Under the pieces are notes generated by a model. The model searched no databases, had not been told where the DNA came from, and was given only the letters and a program-made list of their open reading frames with translations. Positions 34,792 to 43,363 of a stretch of DNA of 51,034 nt are shown here, in pieces. Where the stretch lies: assembly GCA_021324535.1 (NCBI GenBank), contig JAJPIU010000264.1, positions 1 to 51,034 on the forward strand, written 5' to 3'. The DNA is from Pseudomonadota bacterium (lineage in GTDB: Bacteria > Chloroflexota > Ktedonobacteria > Ktedonobacterales > JADMIN01). A program made the translations under genes and the position numbers. Position 1 is the first letter of the stretch. Every line of letters starts with the position of its first letter.

Positions 34792-35617
34792 TATTATCAA
34801 GGAACTGGTGACGATGGTACTTGCGTCCGCAAAGTACCGGCGCCTGAGTCCTGATCTGGTGCGAACTATCGGCGCGAAAGAGCTGGCTAAAGGGCGCAGC
34901 TTGAAGGACGCCGTGAAAGCAACGAAAAACAAGCTGCATCAGGTGGCGGGCATGTACCTGCCAGGCGCCACACACTATGGCGCCTGGCTCGCCCAGTTGA
35001 CGAGCGCCTTTCAGTCCGGTGATGAAGAGCAGATACGGTCGGTATGCCGCCAGATCATGGCGGCCCATACCTCGACTCGTGAGCGACTGCCCATCCTCGA
35101 CCAGCTCTATGGCGCCACCCTGGCCGGGCTTGGCCCCATCGCTCGCGTTCTCGATCTTGCCTGTGGGCTGAACCCATTGTCGCTCTGCTGGATACCCCTT
35201 GCGGATCACGCGACCTACTTCGCATACGACATCTATACCGACATGATGGACTTTCTCAACGGGTTTTTCGCTGAGTTTTCCGCCTTTGCGCGTGCACAGG
35301 GAAACAGGCGCTTCAGCGGCGCTGGCGCCGTTCTTGACATCATCCAGGCGACGCCGGATCAGCACGCTGACGTAGCGTTCATCTTGAAGGCGCTTCCCTG
35401 CCTGGAACAGATTGATAAATCGGCTGGCAGGCGACTGTTAGAGAGTGTGCATGCCGACCATATCCTCGTCTCGTTTCCTGCCCGTAGCGTCGGGGGAAAA
35501 GCAAAGGGCATGGTAGAGAACTATGAAGCCGGGTTCTACGCCCTGGTGGAGGACGCTGGGTGGTCAATCACACGCTTCGAGTTTGCTACTGAACTCGTCT
35601 TTCGCATTTCGAAATAA
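34775..35617 (+). CDS. Arm/Rmt-family 16S rRNA (guanine-1405-N7)-methyltransferase
   Basis: 280 residues, the length of the aminoglycoside-resistance methyltransferases (ArmA, RmtB, FmrO). A helical N-terminal domain of about 105 residues includes the conserved HTSTRERL. The SAM-binding domain starts with LDLACGLNPLSL (127-138), followed by YDIYTDMMDFLN, ILKALPCLEQ and the highly diagnostic SFPARSVGGKAKGMVENY (233-250). Known members methylate N7 of G1405 in helix 44 and give high-level resistance to gentamicin/kanamycin-type drugs. The ATG overlaps the Tgt stop by 17 bases and has AGGAG upstream. No aminoglycoside biosynthesis genes are seen in the window. Confidence 0.92.
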   Translation: MEPRSDIIKELVTMVLASAKYRRLSPDLVRTIGAKELAKGRSLKDAVKATKNKLHQVAGMYLPGATHYGAWLAQLTSAFQSGDEEQIRSVCRQIMAAHTSTRERLPILDQLYGATLAGLGPIARVLDLACGLNPLSLCWIPLADHATYFAYDIYTDMMDFLNGFFAEFSAFARAQGNRRFSGAGAVLDIIQATPDQHADVAFILKALPCLEQIDKSAGRRLLESVHADHILVSFPARSVGGKAKGMVENYEAGFYALVEDAGWSITRFEFATELVFRISK

Positions 35618-35635
35618 ACAAAACGCCCGGCGCGA

Positions 35636-37186
35636 TCATAGCCGCCAGGCGTCACGTCTTACATAGACGCCAAGCCAGCGATAGGTCTGTTCGCGGAGTT
35701 GCAGGGCGATTCGCCAGGCGAGCGGCGCCGCAAGATAGATGAAAACCAGACCGACATACACCATGTAGATGGCGTAGCTCAGGGTGAGCGCCTCGTCGGT
35801 GATAAACTTCTGCGAGAAGCCAAACAGGAACAGAAGGATCAAGGGGTGGGTCAGCGCGCCGTAATCGAGGGTGTAAAAGCACATTGTTTCGTAGCGATAG
35901 CCATTGGCGCGGCACATTGTGCCTAGATCCGTCTGCTGGAAGACCGCGCCGTCCATCCCCACCCAGACGGCGACGATCAGCACGGCCAGCGTAATCAAGT
36001 TGGCAAGGAGCGTCTGATCGCGCTGGCGCAGCCAGAGGGAAAGCGCAAACGAGGCCGGAACGCAGCCGATCAAGAAGAAGCGTGGTCCCCAGAACCAGCC
36101 ACCATACCAGGCCCACCACGACGCATAGATAGCCACCAACCCCACCACAAACCAGAGCCACAGGCTATGCAGTGTCACAAGTCGGCGGGCGGCGTCTTCC
36201 GTTTTGGCGGAGCCGGTCTTCAAGGCCATCAGGCGGCTGCGCACGGGCAACAGGAGTCCCGGCATGTAGTAGAAGATGCCTTTGCCAAATGAGAGCAGGA
36301 TAGAGAGCACGCCAAATAGGAAGGGATAGCTAAACCCCGACCTGCCAGAGAAGAGCGCGAGCGTCTGTAAGCCTGCGTCATGCTCATAGCCGGTGGTAAA
36401 CGGCCCGCCGCGCCGCACCCAATTTTCTAGCACGATCAATATCCCTACCGCGAGAACCACTCCTAGCAGACGCAGGCGGCGAGTCGTGAGCATCCACCTG
36501 GCGACCACGCAGATCAGCCCGGCAAGAGTGGCTGGCGCGCTTGCCACGCCAAGCACAACCGCCCCCCAGCCCCAACGCCGCCCAAACATGACAAACGCCA
36601 GCCCGACAGCGACCATCAGCGCGGTGAAGGTCTCACCGTAGTAGGTTTCGATATGGTTGGGGAACATCGAGGCGACCACCATCAGCAGCAGGAATATGCG
36701 CAACGTCGTGTGATCCAGGTGATCGCGCAACAGCCAGTAGAGCGCGCAACAGGCAAGCGCCAACAGAATCAGGTTGTAGCGCCCCAACCAGTAGTCGGGC
36801 GTCTGGGCGAAATGGCTCAGGAACCAGAGCGGCGCAGAGAAGATCGGGCCGTAGATCGAATAGCGCGAGTTATCGAGGTAGCCATGTATCAGCAGGTTCT
36901 CCATCATCCGATAGCGCACCTGGCCATCGTAGCCGCCGTTGATGATGGTATGCGGCAGCAGAAACCACTGAGCGACAAACCCCAGCGCGATCAGCGCCGT
37001 CTCGAAACAGGCGCGCAGCCCGGCAGGCGTGAGCAGTGTGGGCAGCCAGGCAATGAGAAGTTCTCCATGGGTAAGCGTACGTGTAGCGGCTGGTGTTTCA
37101 ATCTTCACATCCGCTTGCTCTGTCCTTGCCGATTCCTCAGCCTCTATCGCCATTTCATGCTCGCTTCGCTGCTCTTCGATCAACAT
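35636..37186 (-). CDS. Large polytopic membrane protein, GT-C glycosyltransferase-like
   Basis: 516 residues with 11-13 hydrophobic helices and a cytoplasmic acidic N-terminal tail of about 40 residues. The first outside loop carries INGGYDGQVRYRMMENLL and the next has LDNSRYSIYGPIFSAPLWFL. With the GYDGQ element shared with the protein at 29438-30643, this suggests a lipid-linked sugar transferase of GT-C type, acting at the outer face of the membrane. The start is uncertain: ATG at 37186 or 37153, neither with a strong ribosome site. It converges on the rRNA-methyltransferase gene with an 18-base gap. Confidence 0.68.
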   Translation of the reverse strand: MLIEEQRSEHEMAIEAEESARTEQADVKIETPAATRTLTHGELLIAWLPTLLTPAGLRACFETALIALGFVAQWFLLPHTIINGGYDGQVRYRMMENLLIHGYLDNSRYSIYGPIFSAPLWFLSHFAQTPDYWLGRYNLILLALACCALYWLLRDHLDHTTLRIFLLLMVVASMFPNHIETYYGETFTALMVAVGLAFVMFGRRWGWGAVVLGVASAPATLAGLICVVARWMLTTRRLRLLGVVLAVGILIVLENWVRRGGPFTTGYEHDAGLQTLALFSGRSGFSYPFLFGVLSILLSFGKGIFYYMPGLLLPVRSRLMALKTGSAKTEDAARRLVTLHSLWLWFVVGLVAIYASWWAWYGGWFWGPRFFLIGCVPASFALSLWLRQRDQTLLANLITLAVLIVAVWVGMDGAVFQQTDLGTMCRANGYRYETMCFYTLDYGALTHPLILLFLFGFSQKFITDEALTLSYAIYMVYVGLVFIYLAAPLAWRIALQLREQTYRWLGVYVRRDAWRL

Positions 37187-37306
37187 CCTAGCTATTATAG
37201 CGTATGGGCCTACACCCATACACCCATGCGCGTAGGGGCTACCAGGCGTCCTTTGTAGTTCCTGGCAGCCCATTGTGGCCATACGCCGTGGAACGCGAAC
37301 GGCGGC

Positions 37307-38566
37307 CTAGCAGCTTCCGGTATACTGCTTGGGTTCGACGTTGTTTATGAAGTCGTTGTAGTCGGTGGCGTAGTAAATCTTGCCGCATTTGTCGCTGACG
37401 AAGTAGAAGTACGGGAACTTCGTCTCGCTCTGTGGCGCGGCGGCGGCGGTGATCTCCTGCAACACTGGCGCGGCGATTGGGCCAGGAGGTAGACCAGGAT
37501 GGTTGGCGGACGGTTGGGTAGAGTCTTGCCCTGGCGCTTCGGTATTGTAGAAGCTCTCAGGATCAACATAGGTGCATTGCACAGCGCATGCCGTCCACCA
37601 CTTGCCGTTCGTCGGCGGGGTGTCGGTATCGCGCGCGTATTCGGCGCTGGGGTCAGATCCCATGTAGCCCTGCGTATCGCCCAGCGTTTGCCCATTCTGC
37701 AACGCCACATACGCCAGATAGCGGTTGTGATAGACCGTCGCCACACCAATCGCGTCGCTATAGCTGTTGATCTCGCGCGCCGTCAATGAGGCGATGATCA
37801 GCGTGTCATAGAGCGCAAGCGTATCGTCGGTGGTGGAGTAGCTTTGCTCCATCGCCGTGAAGATGTTTTGGCCGTTGACGGTGATGGCGTGCGCCTTGCA
37901 CTGCGCTTTGTTGAAGATGTATGCGTCGGGCTGGCTGGCAGGGCCAGGGCAAAGCTGGTAGCCAAGCTCGTTGAGCATTGTCTCCACCACTGTTGTCGCA
38001 TCGGCGGTGCGGTCGAACTCGTACGTGTCGGGATAGAGATAGCCCTCAAGCGCCCAGACGACATGAGGCTGCGGCTTCTCGACATACCAGTATTTTTGCC
38101 AGAGTGGTGTTCCGTTCGGCTCGACGCCTGTCTTGGTGATGCTCAGGAACGTCTTGGCGCTGAAGTTAGGTAGGCCGTTGATATAGCTGGGATATTGCGT
38201 CACACGTAAGGGATCGGGCACGGTGACTTTGACGACATCAGGGATGCCGTTTTGCAGCTTGAGGATAATCTGATCCATTGTCATCCCTGGCGAGAGGAAG
38301 TAAACGCCAGGTTCGATCCCGCGATCCAGATGGCGGTAGCGCGCCCAGAGCCGGAAGAGCAGCGCGTTACGAATCAAGCCAACCTGCTGAAGGCGATCTG
38401 CTATGGATGCCGTGGTATCACCTTTGTAGACAACAAAGCGGATTTGCTGCGAAGAGCCTGCGACCGACGGCTGGGTGATGTCGAAGGCGACGGTGGCGCC
38501 CACAAAGCCAACGACAAACACGATCAGCGTCACGATCACTAAAACGACGCGCCAGAACACCTTCAT
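37307..38566 (-). CDS. mltG: Endolytic murein transglycosylase
   Basis: 419 residues. MltG cuts nascent peptidoglycan strands and ends their growth. An N-terminal membrane helix (residues about 7-28) is followed by a LysM-like region (FVVYKGDTTASIADRLQQVG) and the YceG catalytic domain. The catalytic Glu is in LEGYLYPDTYEF and the late family motif reads NHPGLPPGPIAAP. A few extra cysteines (for example CPGP, CAVQC, GSC at the very end) suggest extracellular disulfides. GGGAGAGG precedes the ATG. ruvX lies 58 bases upstream in the same direction, the usual pairing in many bacteria. Confidence 0.94.
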   Translation of the reverse strand: MKVFWRVVLVIVTLIVFVVGFVGATVAFDITQPSVAGSSQQIRFVVYKGDTTASIADRLQQVGLIRNALLFRLWARYRHLDRGIEPGVYFLSPGMTMDQIILKLQNGIPDVVKVTVPDPLRVTQYPSYINGLPNFSAKTFLSITKTGVEPNGTPLWQKYWYVEKPQPHVVWALEGYLYPDTYEFDRTADATTVVETMLNELGYQLCPGPASQPDAYIFNKAQCKAHAITVNGQNIFTAMEQSYSTTDDTLALYDTLIIASLTAREINSYSDAIGVATVYHNRYLAYVALQNGQTLGDTQGYMGSDPSAEYARDTDTPPTNGKWWTACAVQCTYVDPESFYNTEAPGQDSTQPSANHPGLPPGPIAAPVLQEITAAAAPQSETKFPYFYFVSDKCGKIYYATDYNDFINNVEPKQYTGSC

Positions 38567-38624
38567 GCTTGGCCTCTCCCTGGATGGCTGGATGATCTAT
38601 CTCACTATCTTACTCTGCTTTTGT

Positions 38625-39116
38625 TTAGAACTCGCCTGCCTCAGGCGCATCTGCGCCGTATTCCACCTGAGCACGCCGCCGCGCCACGTTTTGGCGCGCA
38701 ACCTGCTCATTCAGATAGTCCTGGAGGATGACAGCGGCGGCTACCGCGTCAATGCGCTCACGGATGCGCACGAGGCGGGCGCCCGCCTCGCGTAGCAGTT
38801 CTTCCGCGCGCACGGTGGAAAGCGTCTCGTCCATATAGACGAGCGGGATATTGAGTGGTTCCAGCCGCGCACGCAGCTTTTCGGCGAACGCTTGAGTGGC
38901 CTGCGCCTGCCCATGCAGTTCGCCATCCAGGCTGATAGGCAGCCCAACAACGACCCGCCCGGCTTGCTCAGCGGCGACGATCCGCAGGATGGCGTCGAGC
39001 GCGGCGGCGTTGCTTCGGCGGCGAATGACCTCGCGCGGCGTGGCAAGCGTCTCCCGTTCGTCGCTCACCGCGACACCAATGCGCGCCTGCCCAACATCCA
39101 ATCCAACAATGACCAC
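38625..39116 (-). CDS. ruvX: YqgF/RuvX family Holliday-junction resolvase-like protein
   Basis: 163 residues from a GTG start at 39116 with GGAG nine bases upstream. The RNase H fold is recognisable: VVIVGLDVGQARIGVAVSD with the first acidic residue, VVVGLPISLDGELHGQA with the conserved GLP, and YMDETLSTVRAEELLRE plus RIDAVAAAVILQDYL with the later acidic residues. Members act in pre-16S rRNA end processing or in junction cleavage. The tail (about 25 residues) is polar. It forms an operon with mltG. Confidence 0.93.
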   Translation of the reverse strand: MVIVGLDVGQARIGVAVSDERETLATPREVIRRRSNAAALDAILRIVAAEQAGRVVVGLPISLDGELHGQAQATQAFAEKLRARLEPLNIPLVYMDETLSTVRAEELLREAGARLVRIRERIDAVAAAVILQDYLNEQVARQNVARRRAQVEYGADAPEAGEF

Positions 39117-39437
39117 AGGTGTACACTCCAGATAGGCTTCATGCGCATCATACGTACCATACATATCGTACGCATCGCAGCGTAGCACACATGACAACCG
39201 GACGAATTCAGCGTCGCCTATCCTCAACAAGCATAGCACGTCCGGCGATCTTCTGGCCGCCTTTGGGTCGGTCGAGGCGCCAGGAAGTCCTACTGAGAGG
39301 GAATAAGGCGGCCATGTCGGGGTCTACTATGGTAGACTCGGAATGTCTCAAACAGCGACAGGGCGTCTGCGAAGTTGCATGATATTCAAGCAACGACGGG
39401 TAACGACACATAACGAAAGGTAACGAAAGGAACACTT
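39117..39437. other. Divergent spacer of about 320 bases
   Basis: Holds start regions for ruvX (minus) and the small membrane protein (plus). Near 39395-39430 the words TAACGA and AACGAAAGG recur. No gene or RNA is recognised. Confidence 0.45.
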
Positions 39438-39803
39438 ATGACGGCAACCTGGTATATCATTACGGGGCTGGGAGTTCTTGCCGCTATCATCAACTTCAGC
39501 ATTGCGGCGGTGCGACGCAAAGAGCCGCTCGTGGCGCTGGCGCGTGTCCTCGCCGGATTGGTCAGCCTGGCGGCGGCGGCTGGGATCGTGATTGGCAAAG
39601 CGATTGGCTATCACCCTGGGTTCCAATGGCAGTGGGAGACGGCTATCATTGGCGCGGGCGTGTTTGTCTTTATCGTGCTGTTCCTGCCCTCGCTGGTGGG
39701 GCGCGACGAGAAAGCCCAGAAGGCGCTGCAAGAGCGCGCCGCCCGCCCGGCAAACGCGACGGTGCGCCTGGGCAATCAGGGTCTTGATGAGTGGGTCAAC
39801 TAG
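39438..39803 (+). CDS. Small three-helix membrane protein
   Basis: 121 residues with three hydrophobic helices (about 4-25, 33-55 and 66-88) and a basic cytoplasmic tail. AAAGGAAC lies a few bases before the ATG. No family motif is recognised. It is followed by a pentamer repeat and the pseudokinase-like gene in the same direction. Confidence 0.7.
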   Translation: MTATWYIITGLGVLAAIINFSIAAVRRKEPLVALARVLAGLVSLAAAAGIVIGKAIGYHPGFQWQWETAIIGAGVFVFIVLFLPSLVGRDEKAQKALQERAARPANATVRLGNQGLDEWVN

Positions 39804-39822
39804 CCTCACCGGCGCACTGCTC

Positions 39823-39865
39823 CGGTATGGTATGGCATGACATGACATGGCATGGCATGACATGA
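39823..39865. repeat. Run of about eight pentamers (TGGTA/TGGCA/TGACA)
   Basis: A 43-base simple repeat of five-base units, built from TGGTA, TGGCA and TGACA, lies between two genes. It begins 30 bases upstream of the next ATG's leader. Slippage here could change spacing in the promoter or leader of the downstream gene. Confidence 0.75.
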
Positions 39866-39895
39866 GAGAACGGCTGAGAGGAAGATAGAAGAACG

Positions 39896-40987
39896 ATGGC
39901 CGAAGTCAACGCGACGCTGATTGAAGAGTATTTGCGCCTGCACTCAATTCCTGGGCTGGCGGAGCCATTCACCATCCAGCAACGAGCGTCATTCGCAGGC
40001 GAGCAGCGTTTTCGTGTGAGTTCATCAGGCGCTTCAGCGTCGTCGTCGCCACAAGGAACGCAGGCGTCTGACTCCATCGGGGCGATTATCCTCAAACGCT
40101 ATGAACCGGGGGCAATTGAATCAGCGCGCCGCGAGGGGGCGGGACAACGGCTGGGCGGCGAGATGGGCCTGGCCGCGCCATTGCTCCTGTTCGACGAGGA
40201 TGGCGGCGCTCTTGGTGGCCCGGTGATCGTCTACCAGGAGCCAGCTGGTAAACCCCTGGGGCGTGGCCCGCTGACCGAGCAACAGGTTGACGGCTGGCTG
40301 TTTCTCTTGTTGACACTTCATCATCTGCGGCCCGACGCGGTTTCCGTCGCGTCGAGCATGAGCGCCGATCCGACGATATGGTGGCGACGCACCCAGGCCG
40401 CCTGGGACGCCTGCCAGAGCGCCTATGGCGGAGCGCAGTACCAGCAGTTGATTCAGGCGTTGACACGGCTGCATGCGATTGTCACGGCGCGCATCGAGGC
40501 GCACCGCGACCTCTGGGCGACAGTGATACGCCGCCCGTGCCACGGCAACCCCGTTCCAGCGCATCTGACCCAGGATGGCGCACGGATGACGCTGACCGAG
40601 TGGGAAGGGTTTGGCCTGGGTGATCCCGCGATGGAGGTGGGGCGCGCGGCGGCGCTTGCGGCGCTTTCGGGCGAACTCAGCGCAGACCAATACGTGCGAT
40701 TTATCTCCGATTACCTGGCAGGCGTTCAAGACCAACGCGACGCGACCTTCGCCGAACGTGTGCGCATTTTCGCGTCGGTGCTGCCGCTGGGCTTTGGTTT
40801 TGTCGTGCTGAGCATGCTAGGGAGCATGGGCGGCGCGCTGACAGGCGCCACCGCCGCGATGGTCGCCGTTCGCCCGGATGAACGCGCCCGCGACATCAAT
40901 CAGGTGAAACGCGCGCTGACCTGGGTGCAGGATACCCTTGGCGTGGAGGTTGGCGACCCTCAAGTGTTGCTTGCCAATGTGCGCTAG
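39896..40987 (+). CDS. Aminoglycoside phosphotransferase-fold protein, probable pseudokinase
   Basis: 363 residues. A kinase-like fold is suggested by Lys67 in AIILKRYE, Glu89 in the following helix and a Brenner-like motif at residues 216-224. That motif reads HGNPVPAHL where active enzymes have HGDLxxxN, so the catalytic Asp is Asn218 and the metal-binding Asn is His223. The later IDWE is TEWE, with Glu for the metal-binding Asp; the GDP motif after it is kept. All three catalytic positions are thus changed, so phosphotransfer is unlikely and a binding or scaffold role is more plausible. A hydrophobic stretch (about 295-325) near the C-terminus may contact membrane. GAAGAACG precedes the ATG. 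Confidence 0.65.
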   Translation: MAEVNATLIEEYLRLHSIPGLAEPFTIQQRASFAGEQRFRVSSSGASASSSPQGTQASDSIGAIILKRYEPGAIESARREGAGQRLGGEMGLAAPLLLFDEDGGALGGPVIVYQEPAGKPLGRGPLTEQQVDGWLFLLLTLHHLRPDAVSVASSMSADPTIWWRRTQAAWDACQSAYGGAQYQQLIQALTRLHAIVTARIEAHRDLWATVIRRPCHGNPVPAHLTQDGARMTLTEWEGFGLGDPAMEVGRAAALAALSGELSADQYVRFISDYLAGVQDQRDATFAERVRIFASVLPLGFGFVVLSMLGSMGGALTGATAAMVAVRPDERARDINQVKRALTWVQDTLGVEVGDPQVLLANVR

Positions 40988-41078
40988 GATGGCGCTAGCT
41001 CTATAGCTCGTCCGCCATCTTGCCGTCTTGTCGTACAAATCGCCAATCCCATTCCAATCCTAACAAGGAACGAGCACG

Positions 41079-41816
41079 ATGTCTACACCATCCACGACCC
41101 AGGCGCATCCAGACCTTCCGCTGACCTACCTCATCCGCCAGCCGCTCACAGAGCTTGCGCCAAGCGAGAAGCCGCCGGTGTTGGTGATGGCGCATGGGGT
41201 AGGCAGCAATGAGCGCGATCTGTTCTCGTTTGCGTCGGAGCTTGACCCACGCTTGCTGATCTTGAGCGTGCGTGCGCCGCTGACAATGGGGCCAGAGGCC
41301 TATGGCTGGTTTGAGGTCGAGTTCTCTCCCACTGGCCCGCTCATCAATGTCGAACAGCTCGACGCCAGCCGCCGTCGCTTCGCCGAGTTCCTCACCGCCG
41401 CGCTGGTCGGCTTTCCGGTGAATCCCGAACGTGTCTATCTGCTTGGCTTCAGCCAGGGCGCGATCATCTCGCTGATAACGGCGCTGACGACGCCTGAGAC
41501 GCTGGCAGGGGTGATCGCGCTGAGCGGACGCATCCCCCACCAGGCGCTTCCCTGGGCTGTCGCGCCGGAGCGCACGGCGGGCCTGCCGATCTTTCAGGCG
41601 CACGGTGTGGCCGATACGGTGATACGTATTGGTGACGGGCGCGCCGCACGCGATGCGCTCGAACGCCAGCAGATCGCGCTTGACTACCACGAGTATCCAA
41701 TGGCGCATACCGTCTCTCCCGCCACCTTTGCCGACTTCACCGCATGGCTTACCACGCGCCTCGATGGGCCACGACGCATCCTAAAGGACGCCATAGAACA
41801 CCAATCCAACCAATAG
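41079..41816 (+). CDS. Alpha/beta hydrolase, phospholipase/carboxylesterase type
   Basis: 245 residues of the YpfH/acyl-protein-thioesterase-like group. The oxyanion region is VMAHGVGSNERDLF, the nucleophile Ser is in LLGFSQGAIIS, the acid Asp in HGVADTVIRI and the His in YPMAHTVS. It should cleave short esters in the cytoplasm; no signal peptide is present. AAGGAACG precedes the ATG. A short polar tail follows the last helix. It is 40 bases upstream of corA and may share a transcript. Confidence 0.9.
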   Translation: MSTPSTTQAHPDLPLTYLIRQPLTELAPSEKPPVLVMAHGVGSNERDLFSFASELDPRLLILSVRAPLTMGPEAYGWFEVEFSPTGPLINVEQLDASRRRFAEFLTAALVGFPVNPERVYLLGFSQGAIISLITALTTPETLAGVIALSGRIPHQALPWAVAPERTAGLPIFQAHGVADTVIRIGDGRAARDALERQQIALDYHEYPMAHTVSPATFADFTAWLTTRLDGPRRILKDAIEHQSNQ

Positions 41817-41856
41817 TCCAATAGTATTTGAAGAATACCAGGGAGAATACCGCCCT

Positions 41857-42840
41857 ATGCGAAAGCGCCTGATGATTTCTCGCAATGACAAGCGCAGCTT
41901 TGATCCTTCTCAACAGGAGCTTGAGGATGCGCTCGATGATCCAAACAGCTTGATCTGGCTCGACGTCGAGGGGAATCCCACAGAAGCAAGCGCCCTGCTT
42001 ACCACCACCTTCAAGCTCTCGTCGCTGACGATGGACACCATCGCCGAGGAATACGAGCGCGCCAGGTTCGTTGAGGGGGACGACTACTTCTATCTGGTAA
42101 CGCATAGCCTGGCGTTCGATACACAGACCGACGAGGCGGATACCCCCAAGCTCGATACTGTCTTTGGGCGCAACTTTGTGGTGACAGCGCATCGCAGCCC
42201 GCTGGCCTGGCTCGACAGTCTGCGCGCGGCCTGCCGAACTGGGGAAGGCAAAGAGAATATTCTGGGACGTGGCATGCCCTATTTGCTCCATGCGATCCTC
42301 GATGCGCAGGTGGATAGCTATTTCCCTGTGCTTGACGATATCGACGACATCATAGATGAATTGGAAAACACGACAGTCAAAGATACCTCGAACGCCGTAC
42401 AGGCCCGGCTGTTTCGCATCAAACGGTCGCTGGCGTTGATGCGACGGGTGATCAGCCCACAAGTGGAACTGGCAAACTCACTGATCATACGAACCGGCAA
42501 TCTCATTCCCACCGAGGCGGAGCCATATTTTGCAGATGTGCGCGATCACCTGGTACGGGCCTTTGAGATTCTTGATTCCTATCGCGACCTGATGAGCGGT
42601 CTGCTGGATGTCTATCTGACGACTGTCTCGAATCGGCTGAATGAGGTGATGAAGCAACTGACGATCATTGCGACGATCTTCCTGCCAATTACCTTTGTTA
42701 CGGGTGTGTTTGGGCAAAACTTCGGACATATGCCACAGGTGGAACATGACGCCGGTTTTAACTTCTGGCTGGCGCTTGGCTTGATGGCGCTGATCACTGT
42801 GGGCCAGATCTGGTATTTCCGGCGCCGTGGCTGGCTCTGA
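41857..42840 (+). CDS. corA: CorA-family divalent cation transporter
   Basis: 327 residues: a cytoplasmic alpha/beta domain, a long stalk helix and two C-terminal membrane helices (about 268-288 and 303-322). The pore signature, GMN in classic Mg2+ channels, is GQN here (286-288, within GVFGQNFGHMP). GQN variants occur in other CorA-like proteins from memory, so the ion could be Mg2+ or another divalent metal. The chain ends in the usual basic tail (FRRRGWL). GGGAGA lies upstream of the ATG. Confidence 0.93.
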   Translation: MRKRLMISRNDKRSFDPSQQELEDALDDPNSLIWLDVEGNPTEASALLTTTFKLSSLTMDTIAEEYERARFVEGDDYFYLVTHSLAFDTQTDEADTPKLDTVFGRNFVVTAHRSPLAWLDSLRAACRTGEGKENILGRGMPYLLHAILDAQVDSYFPVLDDIDDIIDELENTTVKDTSNAVQARLFRIKRSLALMRRVISPQVELANSLIIRTGNLIPTEAEPYFADVRDHLVRAFEILDSYRDLMSGLLDVYLTTVSNRLNEVMKQLTIIATIFLPITFVTGVFGQNFGHMPQVEHDAGFNFWLALGLMALITVGQIWYFRRRGWL

Positions 42841-43096
42841 ACACACATCATCTCTCTTGGCATGTAACCCTACGCCGTAAGCCTGTGTGGGGGAGATTTT
42901 GCCTGGCGCTTCCCCTTGTATGAGAAAATCCCATGAAGGTTTTCCCATCCTGTGTTAAAGGGTTTTTCATCTGTAGCCAGTATCCTTCTGAGTGTTGGTG
43001 GTGAACAAGGCCACCTCCTCTTCCATCGCGAGAAGAGCAACAAACCAACATGATGGCCGTCAATGAGATGGCGGCGCACAACGCAGGAGGAAACAC
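42841..43096. other. Spacer of about 250 bases
   Basis: No gene seen. It ends in a strong ribosome site (AGGAGG) for the next small gene. The words GAGAAAATCCCAT and GGTTTTCCCAT near 42921-42950 form no clear hairpin. Confidence 0.4.
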
Positions 43097-43363
43097 ATGC
43101 AAAACTCAACAACACTCAACAACAAACAGGTAAAAACAATTCGCCGCACTGGCTGGCTGCATACTCTGCGCAACTGGTTGACCGCATCGGCCATCGAGGA
43201 GGACATACTGGCATATGAAGATAAAGTTAGACTCGCCGATGGCAGCATCCAGCGTGTCCCACGGGCAAACCTCGCGGCGGCGAAAGAATTGCTCGCCGCG
43301 CAACACGCCGCAGAACGCCACATGGCCGCACGCGACGCGGAACGCACAGCGCGAATGGGATAG
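43097..43363 (+). CDS. Small basic protein, unknown function
   Basis: 88 residues with a very good ribosome site (GGAGGAAACAC before ATG). The middle WLHTLRNWLTASAIEEDILAY and the C-terminal helix AKELLAAQHAAERHM look folded and helical; the C-terminus is Arg-rich. A different frame overlapping its second half encodes two CxxC pairs, so a frameshifted or separate partner is possible. Family not recognised. Confidence 0.6.
   Translation: MQNSTTLNNKQVKTIRRTGWLHTLRNWLTASAIEEDILAYEDKVRLADGSIQRVPRANLAAAKELLAAQHAAERHMAARDAERTARMG

Noticed and set aside
32973-35617. A mobile genetic element carrying the RNA-modification cassette
   Set aside because: GC looks somewhat lower by eye, but there are no integrase, transposase, terminal repeats or target duplications around it, so mobility is not supported.
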